DNA of 48,627 nt from Anaerolineales bacterium UBA3071 (GTDB taxonomy: Bacteria > Chloroflexota > Anaerolineae > UBA3071). The DNA is taken from NCBI GenBank assembly GCA_002366755.1, contig DFBV01000018.1, forward strand, positions 15,508-64,134. Reading direction: 5' to 3'. Positions 7,702-12,436 of the stretch are shown in pieces. The position numbers and the translations under genes are program-made. The notes under the pieces are model-generated. The model searched no databases. It worked only from the letters and a program-made list of their open reading frames with translations, and had not been told where the DNA came from. Each line of letters opens with the position of its first letter. Within the stretch, counting starts at the first letter, position 1.

Positions 7702-7914
7702 ATGAACCGAGGTTTGAACGCGCATGGTCTCCTCCTCCGCGTTGTCATCGGGCTGGTGGTAGCCCTTGCCGTTGGTTTGGCAGGAGCAACCATCGACTGG
7801 TGTCAGGCTCCAGGAGGAGCCTGCCCCCAGGGGGCAGAAGTTGTCGATAGGATTTCTGCTTCGTGGGGGAGGCTGCTGCTCTGGAACACAAGTTCAAGCA
7901 TCGTTCCTAAATAA
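7702..7914 (+). CDS. small membrane or secreted protein, 70 aa, unknown
   Basis: The start at 7702 is fixed by GGGAGG 6 nt upstream. The product has one hydrophobic stretch (LLLRVVIGLVVALAVGLAGAT) that could be a signal peptide or anchor, then a short tail with two Cys (IDWCQAPGGACPQ). I do not recognise a family. It sits between the tad genes and another tiny membrane protein, so a pilus-related role is possible but unsupported. Confidence 0.55.
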   Translation: MNRGLNAHGLLLRVVIGLVVALAVGLAGATIDWCQAPGGACPQGAEVVDRISASWGRLLLWNTSSSIVPK

Positions 7915-7960
7915 AGTTCCCAAATGAATGCCAGCAGGGACAGAAACAGGAGGTTTTCTC

Positions 7961-8107
7961 GTGAGCGACATGATCGCCCAGGCCGTTCTGCTGGCCATTC
8001 AGGTCTTGGCCTTTCTCTTCATCGCCAAGCCCTGGCTGCTCCGTCAGCTCCGCATCATCGGCGGCCTGGCGGATGCCATTCAGCAGATCGTCGCCGTTCT
8101 TCGATGA
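7961..8107 (+). CDS. tiny hydrophobic protein, 48 aa, unknown
   Basis: GTG start with AGGAGG 7 nt upstream. The protein is one hydrophobic helix (AVLLAIQVLAFLFIAKPWLL) followed by an amphipathic stretch (LADAIQQIVAVLR). It lies 46 nt after the 70-aa gene and is followed by a terminator, so the two probably close the same transcript. No family recognised. Confidence 0.5.
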   Translation: MSDMIAQAVLLAIQVLAFLFIAKPWLLRQLRIIGGLADAIQQIVAVLR

Positions 8108-8172
8108 GGCCCCCTTGTATGGAGTGAGCCACGTGGCTATCCAGCCTCATCTCCCTGCAATCTGTATCACAG

Positions 8173-8192
8173 GCCCCGGGATCTCCCGGGGC
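8173..8192 (+). terminator. intrinsic terminator after the tad-linked small genes
   Basis: Perfect 9-bp palindrome GCCCCGGGA/TCCCGGGGC followed by TGTTTCGTT. Confidence 0.75.
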
Positions 8193-8230
8193 TGTTTCGT
8201 TGTGGGATGGTCAGGTGGGGAGTTCGAGGG

Positions 8231-8277
8231 GTCTGGACCAAAGACGAGCGCCCGGTGACAAACCGGGCGCTCCAGAC
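8231..8277. terminator. strong two-tier hairpin (bidirectional terminator candidate)
   Basis: GAGCGCCCGGT (8246-8256) pairs with ACCGGGCGCTC (8262-8272), and the outer GTCTGGA pairs with TCCAGAC. It lies between the + strand tad unit and the - strand WGR gene, so it may stop transcription from both sides. A smaller GGGGG/CCCCC hairpin follows near 8290-8302. Confidence 0.6.
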
Positions 8278-8328
8278 AACCTCCGCAGAGGGGGTTCCCC
8301 CTCCGTCAGACAACAGGAGGCATAGCTA

Positions 8329-8592
8329 TCATAGCGCAGGATCGCCTTCCGCGCAAAAGCGGCGGGGCTCGATCAGCCGATAGCCGTGCTGCAGCCGCCG
8401 GCGGATCAGGCGTCGCGCCTGCGGCCAGGCCTCTTGCGGCGAGGCATAGAGTTCGACCTTTTCCCGCCGCATGGCCGTTCCCCGCCGACCCCAGGAGCGC
8501 ACCAGCGTCCCCTCTCCAAACAGCGTCTTCTGCCAGGTGAGGCAATAGTAGCGGTGTTGGTTCCTCTCCCAATCGTCTTTGACCAAGAGCAT
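8329..8592 (-). CDS. stand-alone WGR-domain protein
   Basis: An 87-aa protein consisting almost only of a WGR domain, a fold found in PARP enzymes and in bacterial stand-alone proteins thought to bind nucleic acid. Visible hallmarks: FGEGTLVRSWGRRGT, then EKVELYASPQEAWPQA and RLIRRRLQHGYRL. Its ATG follows GGGGAGGATGTCAG, which is the terminal motif of the adjacent IS200/IS605-type end, so the mobile element's end appears to provide its ribosome binding site. Function here unknown; the domain call is strong. Confidence 0.75.
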   Translation of the reverse strand: MLLVKDDWERNQHRYYCLTWQKTLFGEGTLVRSWGRRGTAMRREKVELYASPQEAWPQARRLIRRRLQHGYRLIEPRRFCAEGDPAL

Positions 8593-8602
8593 CTGACATC
8601 CT

Positions 8603-8624
8603 CCCCACGGCTAAAGCCGGGGGG
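8603..8624. mobile_element. IS200/IS605-type element end (subterminal hairpin)
   Basis: CCCC-A-CGGCT-AA-AGCCG-GGGGG forms the imperfect palindrome typical of the right end of IS605-group elements, next to GGATGTCA. The tnpB-type stop codon lies inside it at 8611-8613, as usual for these elements. Confidence 0.7.
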
Positions 8625-9365
8625 TTCCCGACACGGGACTTGCGAGGTTAGGGTCTGAATGCACCGAGGCACATCCCTTTACCCCATCGGGCCGGAGACC
8701 AACGTCTCCAGTCTGGCCCTCCGAAGAAGGCCGGGCGGTGTCAGGCCACCCATGCCACAGAGCACCTGGCCCTGCGGCAGCGATGTTGCGTGCAGCGACG
8801 ACGTCGGCGTTGGCTTGGTAGCCGCAACGCACACAGCGGAAAAGCCCTTGTTTGCGACGGTTGGCACGGCTGGCATGGCCGCACTGGGGGCAGGTCTTGG
8901 ATGTGCCACGCGGGTCACAGAAGACGACAGGCACGCCTTCCCTTTCTGCCTTGTAGCGGATCATGTCCACCAACTGGCGAAAGGCCCAAGAGGAGATCAT
9001 GCGGTTGAACCGCTTGCTGCCCTGCGTGCGGTGGCGGATACCATCCAGCCGCTCCAAGACGATGACCGGGTTGGGGTATTCCAAGGCCAGGTCGATGATC
9101 TGACGGCTGATCTTGTGGTTGGTGTCGCGCATCCAGCGAGCCTCTTTGCCCTGGCCGGCTCTCACACGGTCGGTACGACGGTGGCGCTGGTAGCGCCGTC
9201 GCAGATCGGCGAAGTGCTCCCGCCGCCAGCGGTCCGCCTTGCCGTCGAAGATGACCACCCGGTCCGGCGTAGCCACCACGGCGTGCCGCACGATGCCAAG
9301 ATCGACGCCAAGAAAAGTGTGTTTACCGGAACATCCGGTAGGCGTCGGAGATACGCGGACAGAGA
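8611..9365 (-). pseudogene. tnpB: tnpB C-terminal fragment (RuvC and zinc finger)
   Basis: C-terminal two thirds of a TnpB RNA-guided nuclease of an IS200/IS605 element. The catalytic RuvC residues are all present: Asp in GVDLGI (near 9302), Glu in VLERLDGI, and Asp in NADVVAARNI. The zinc finger CPQCG...CVRCGY is also present. The N-terminal HTH and recognition region is missing. The open frame continues upstream to about 9366 without a usable start and then meets a TAG. The missing N-terminal part is found in opposite orientation immediately beyond, so this is a broken gene. Confidence 0.75.
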
Positions 9366-9373
9366 GAAAGCTA

Positions 9374-9700
9374 ATGAGAATAACTAGGGGCTACAAGGTC
9401 GAGCTCGATCCCAACAACAGACAGTGTACACTGCTGATGCAGTGCGCTGGGACCGCAAGGTGGGCCTGGAACTGGGGTCTCGCCCGGCGCAAGGAAGAGT
9501 ATGAAGATACCGGCAGGTCGAGCAATGCCATTGAACAGCATCGGCAGTTGAATGCTTTGAAAGCGACAGAGTATCCCTGGCTCTACAATTACTCCAAAGC
9601 AGTCCCCCAAGAAAGCTTGCGTGATCTCGATAAAGCCTACCAGAACTTCTTCCGGCGGGTGAAGAATGGTGACAAATCTCCTGGTTTCCCTCGTTTGGCT
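9374..9700 (+). pseudogene. tnpB: tnpB N-terminal fragment (divergent)
   Basis: ATG at 9374 opens MRITRGYKVELDPNN, the usual TnpB N-terminus, through the putative HTH region and RVKNGDKSPGFPRL. Similarity then stops near 9700, and the reading runs into unrelated thioredoxin-fold sequence. With the - strand C-terminal fragment this makes a head-to-head arrangement: either an inversion inside one tnpB or remnants of two copies. Confidence 0.7.
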
Positions 9701-9707
9701 CTTTTGC

Positions 9708-9812
9708 GTCCCAGCGGCGGTGGTCAACGGAGACATCCGCATTGAGGGGATGTGCCCCAGCGAGGCGACGCTCAACAACGCGCTGAGGGAGGGCGGGCTA
9801 TGTCTAAGGTAA
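9708..9812 (+). pseudogene. 3' remnant of a thioredoxin-fold gene
   Basis: The frame from 9708 reads VPAAVVNGDIRIEGMCPSEA and ends REGGL, matching the C-terminal half of the intact gene just downstream (APAMVIGDLVKFVGLAPSKE ... REAGL). The N-terminal half with the redox motif is lost at the tnpB junction. Its stop overlaps the start of the next gene, so the two were once a coupled tandem pair. Confidence 0.6.
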
Positions 9813-10066
9813 GAATTGAGGCCTTCGTGTCAGTGCCGCCTTGTTCCGGTGGCGTGGCGGTCAAACGACTGTTGAAGGAAATCGAGGCCGAGTTTGGCGA
9901 GCAGGTCGAGATCGTCTTCCACACCGGCCCCGGCGACAAGGAGTGGGAGGAATATGCCATCGGCAACGCGCCAGCGATGGTTATAGGCGATCTGGTCAAA
10001 TTCGTGGGGCTGGCTCCGAGCAAGGAGAGCCTTGTAGGCGCGTTGCGCGAGGCGGGGTTGGAGTAA
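9800..10066 (+). CDS. small thioredoxin-fold protein (88 aa)
   Basis: Resembles the redox-active disulfide protein 2/glutaredoxin-like group. A beta strand with a Cys turn (VPPCSGG), a helix (AVKRLLKEIEAEFG), a strand with cis-Pro (APAMVIGD) and a C-terminal helix (SKESLVGALREAG) are visible. Only one Cys remains in the active-site turn, so it would be a monothiol or non-redox protein. The ATG at 9800 overlaps the stop of the truncated paralogue. Function unknown. Confidence 0.65.
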   Translation: MSKVRIEAFVSVPPCSGGVAVKRLLKEIEAEFGEQVEIVFHTGPGDKEWEEYAIGNAPAMVIGDLVKFVGLAPSKESLVGALREAGLE

Positions 10067-10129
10067 CCAGACATTGGACACCGCTGCATTGTAGTCTCGT
10101 CCCAACGCCCTCAGCGCTGCGCTTGGTTC

Positions 10130-10157
10130 CGGGGGTGGGGCCTACACCCCACCCCCG
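10130..10157. terminator. bidirectional terminator between convergent genes
   Basis: CGGGGGTGGGG and CCCCACCCCCG form a perfect 11-bp stem with a 6-nt loop between the thioredoxin-fold gene (+) and the ABC operon (-). There is no clear T-tract. A GCGCGC/GCGTGCGC hairpin follows near 10190-10213. The rest of 10067-10241 shows no gene. Confidence 0.6.
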
Positions 10158-10241
10158 CATAGGTTAGTTTACGTCCAGGCACAGGACAAGAGCGCGCTGC
10201 CCCGGAGCGTGCGCCGAAAGGAGACACACAACCCACACAAC

Positions 10242-10949
10242 CTATGAGGATGAAGCCAAACGCTCTGCGTTGGATATGATCCGTCCATCTTGTAACTCAT
10301 ACACCACTGCGGCGTACTCCTCGACGGTGGGATCATGGCTGGCCACCAGCACCGTCGTCCCCTCCTGGGCCACGATGCGTTGCAAAAGCGTCATGATCTG
10401 GCGGCCGGTACCGCTGTCCAATTCGCCCGTCGGCTCGTCGGCCAGGATGAGCGGAGGGCTGAGCGCCAGGGCGCGAGCGATGGCCAACCGTTGCTGCTGC
10501 CCGCCGGACATCTCGTAGGGACGGTGATCGGCCCATCGTGCGAGCCCGACCAGGGCCAGGCACTCCCGTACCCGCTCACGTCGCTTTCGAGCGCCAAGGC
10601 CAGCGATGCGCAGCAGCAGGTCCACGTTTTCCCAGGCGGAGAAAGTAGGCAGGAGGGCAAAAGACTGGAACACGAAGCCGATGCGCTGCCGCCGCAGGCG
10701 GGTTCGCTCCCCTTCCGCAAGGCGGGTGATCTCTTGCCCTTCGACGAAGACCTGGCCGGACGTGGGCCGATCCAGCCCGCCGATGCAGTTGAGCAGTGTG
10801 GTCTTGCCGGAGCCGGAGCGTCCCTTGATGGCCACGAAGATGCCGGGGGGGATTTCCAGGTCCACCCCGCGCAGGGCGTGTACCTCCTGGCCTCCAGCGC
10901 GGTAGACGCGCCTCAATCCGACCGTCTGCACGATGGGGGTTTTTCTCAT
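10242..10949 (-). CDS. MacB/LolD-type ABC ATPase
   Basis: 235-aa ATP-binding subunit of an FtsX/MacB-type mechanotransmission ABC system. Walker A GRSGSGKTT, signature MSGGQQQRLAIARAL, Walker B LILADEPTGELD and the switch His in VASHD are all visible. The start overlaps the stop of the preceding ATPase gene (ATGA), so translation is coupled. Last gene of the operon permease / four-helix bundle / ATPase-AbrB / ATPase. Substrate unknown; LolD relatives extract lipoproteins, MacB relatives export peptides or antibiotics. Confidence 0.9.
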   Translation of the reverse strand: MRKTPIVQTVGLRRVYRAGGQEVHALRGVDLEIPPGIFVAIKGRSGSGKTTLLNCIGGLDRPTSGQVFVEGQEITRLAEGERTRLRRQRIGFVFQSFALLPTFSAWENVDLLLRIAGLGARKRRERVRECLALVGLARWADHRPYEMSGGQQQRLAIARALALSPPLILADEPTGELDSGTGRQIMTLLQRIVAQEGTTVLVASHDPTVEEYAAVVYELQDGRIISNAERLASSS

Positions 10950-12013
10950 TTGCTCACCTCGCCAAACCCCTGGTAGTTTGGGTCCACTCTCTTTCTCCTA
11001 CGAGCCCACCAGCCGCGCAGCCCTCTCCGCCGGGGTGCAGGTGGTTCCTCCTCCAATCCGGCCAGCAGCGGCGCGGCCACCTTCCGGCGGACGCCGGCCG
11101 GCCGGATCAGCAGCCCCTCGTCCGCCGGCTCCAGCCGCACCCGCTCGCCGATGCCGTATTGCTCTCGATACTCCTCCGGGATCTGCAGCCGCCCCGCCGA
11201 GTCCAGCAGCACGTATTCAGAGTAGAGAGCCTTTTCACTCTCCTCTGCTTCCTCTCCGCTCTCCCCCCTCTCTTCTCCCCTCTCTTCTCTGACCACCTCC
11301 GTGGCTGTCTTGCCATCGCGGATAGCCACCACCCGATCCACCCACGCCGCCAGCCCCGCGTCGTGGCTGACGATGACCGTGGTCAGGCCGTAGTTGCGGT
11401 TCAGGCGGCGGAAGGCGTCGAAGATGGTCTGGGCGGTGGCCGAATCCACCTCGCCGGTCGGCTCGTCGGCCAGGAGCAGCGGTGGCTGGTTGGCCAGGGC
11501 CACGGCGATGGCCGCCCGCTGCTGCTCGCCGCCCGAAAGCTCCGCCAGCCGGTGATGACGGCGCGCTGCGAGCCCTACCGCCTCCAGCAGCTCCCGCGTG
11601 CGAGCCTGCTTCTGGCTCCACCGGCTGCCAGCTACGGTCATGGGCAGCTCCACGTTCTCCTGGACCGTAAGGTAGGGGATCAGGTTGCGGGCCGACTGCT
11701 GCCAGACGAAGCCGACGCGGGTGCGGCGGTAGCGGTTCAGTGCGGTGTCCGAAAGCTTGAGCAGATCCTGGCCCTTGACCGTCACCTGCCCTGCGGAAGG
11801 CCGGTCCAGCCCGCCCAGGATGTTCAGCAGCGTGGTCTTGCCGGAGCCAGAAGGGCCCACGATGCCCAGCATCTCCCCCGGCTCCACGCGCAGATCCAGC
11901 CCCTGCAAGGCCACCACCTCCAACTCGGCGACCTTGTAGATCTTGACCAGATTGTTACAGACGATCAGAGGAGAGATGGGAGAGGAGAGAGGCGAGTTGC
12001 CTGGTCTGGTCAT
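10946..12013 (-). CDS. ABC ATPase fused to a C-terminal AbrB-like domain
   Basis: 355 aa. Residues ~20-245 form a LolD/MacB-type ATPase (GPSGSGKTT, LSGGEQQRAAIAVAL, LLLADEPTGEVD, VSHD). A low-complexity acidic linker encoded by TCTCCTC repeats follows. A segment LLDSAGRLQIPEEYREQYGI with downstream VRLEP..EGLLIRPA then matches the SpoVT/AbrB swapped-hairpin fold, and a basic tail ends the protein. AbrB domains usually bind DNA or mediate dimerisation; on an ATPase this might self-associate the subunits. The first ~17 residues (PLSSPISPL) are also encoded by one arm of the repeat. The start overlaps the upstream stop by 4 nt. Confidence 0.8.
   Translation of the reverse strand: MTRPGNSPLSSPISPLIVCNNLVKIYKVAELEVVALQGLDLRVEPGEMLGIVGPSGSGKTTLLNILGGLDRPSAGQVTVKGQDLLKLSDTALNRYRRTRVGFVWQQSARNLIPYLTVQENVELPMTVAGSRWSQKQARTRELLEAVGLAARRHHRLAELSGGEQQRAAIAVALANQPPLLLADEPTGEVDSATAQTIFDAFRRLNRNYGLTTVIVSHDAGLAAWVDRVVAIRDGKTATEVVREERGEERGESGEEAEESEKALYSEYVLLDSAGRLQIPEEYREQYGIGERVRLEPADEGLLIRPAGVRRKVAAPLLAGLEEEPPAPRRRGLRGWWARRRKRVDPNYQGFGEVSK
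11236..11291. repeat. TCTCCTC low-complexity tract inside the ABC ATPase gene
   Basis: Pyrimidine-rich tract of TCTCCTCTGC/CTCTCTTCTCCCC words. On the - strand it encodes an in-frame linker of Glu, Arg, Gly and Ser between the ATPase and AbrB domains. The same words fill spacers at 11965-12041 and 12404-12436 and a second coding insertion at 13433-13471. Confidence 0.65.
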
Positions 12014-12041
12014 GACTTCTCCTTCCTCTCCTCTCTCCTCT
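11965..12041. repeat. paired-arm TCTCCTC element spanning a gene junction
   Basis: The left arm CAGAGGAGAGATGGGAGAGG is complementary to the right arm CTCTCCTCTCTCCTCTG, making an imperfect hairpin. Its loop contains the overlapping stop/start (ATGA) of the four-helix-bundle gene and the ATPase-AbrB gene. Both proteins therefore carry repeat-encoded termini (PLSSPISPL and QRREERKEK). Confidence 0.6.
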
Positions 12042-12399
12042 GATTTTTCATCTCTGCTTCCATCAGTCCCCAGAGCATGGCTGCTACTTCGTCACCATCG
12101 CGATAGAAAGCGGCGTAAGTCGCGTTATCCATGAAACCTCGTTTCCGCACCAGGGCCATGATGCCGATTACCTCGTAGGTTGAGCCTTTGGCGTGATCGT
12201 AGAAAGCGCGGCGTGATCTGGCCGTACGCTTGCCACTGCCTTCCGTAATGTTGGCGACTATGGACACCGCTGCCCGCCGCACCTGATCGCCGAAAGAGGA
12301 TTGCATTGTCTCCGGCCATCGAAGCGACTCACTAACCGCCCGGTCCGCAAAATCCAGCGCCTTTGGCCACACTTGCAGTCTCTCGTAACGAAACGCCAT
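12010..12399 (-). CDS. four-helix-bundle protein (S23/IVP family)
   Basis: 129-aa member of the four-helix-bundle family first known from 23S rRNA intervening sequences (TIGR02436-type), related to Avd of diversity-generating retroelements. Hallmarks: LQVWPKALDFADRAVSES, FGDQVRRAAVSIVANITEG and the following GSGKRTARSRRAFYDHAKGS region. The ATG at 12399 is chosen because FRYERLQVW is the usual start, with the purine-rich repeat upstream serving as ribosome binding sequence. It is bounded on both sides by TCTCCTC repeats and splits an otherwise normal ABC operon, so it looks like inserted cargo. Function in this setting unknown. Confidence 0.8.
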   Translation of the reverse strand: MAFRYERLQVWPKALDFADRAVSESLRWPETMQSSFGDQVRRAAVSIVANITEGSGKRTARSRRAFYDHAKGSTYEVIGIMALVRKRGFMDNATYAAFYRDGDEVAAMLWGLMEAEMKNQRREERKEKS

Positions 12400-12403
12400 C
12401 TCT

Positions 12404-12436
12404 ATCTCTCCTCTCTCCTCTCTGTTCTCTCCTCTG
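12404..12436. repeat. TCTCCTC tract upstream of the four-helix-bundle gene
   Basis: Single-arm tract TCTCTCCTCTCTCCTCTCTG fills the spacer between the permease stop and the four-helix-bundle start. Read on the - strand it is a GAGAGGAGAG tract, resembling a ribosome binding site. Confidence 0.6.
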
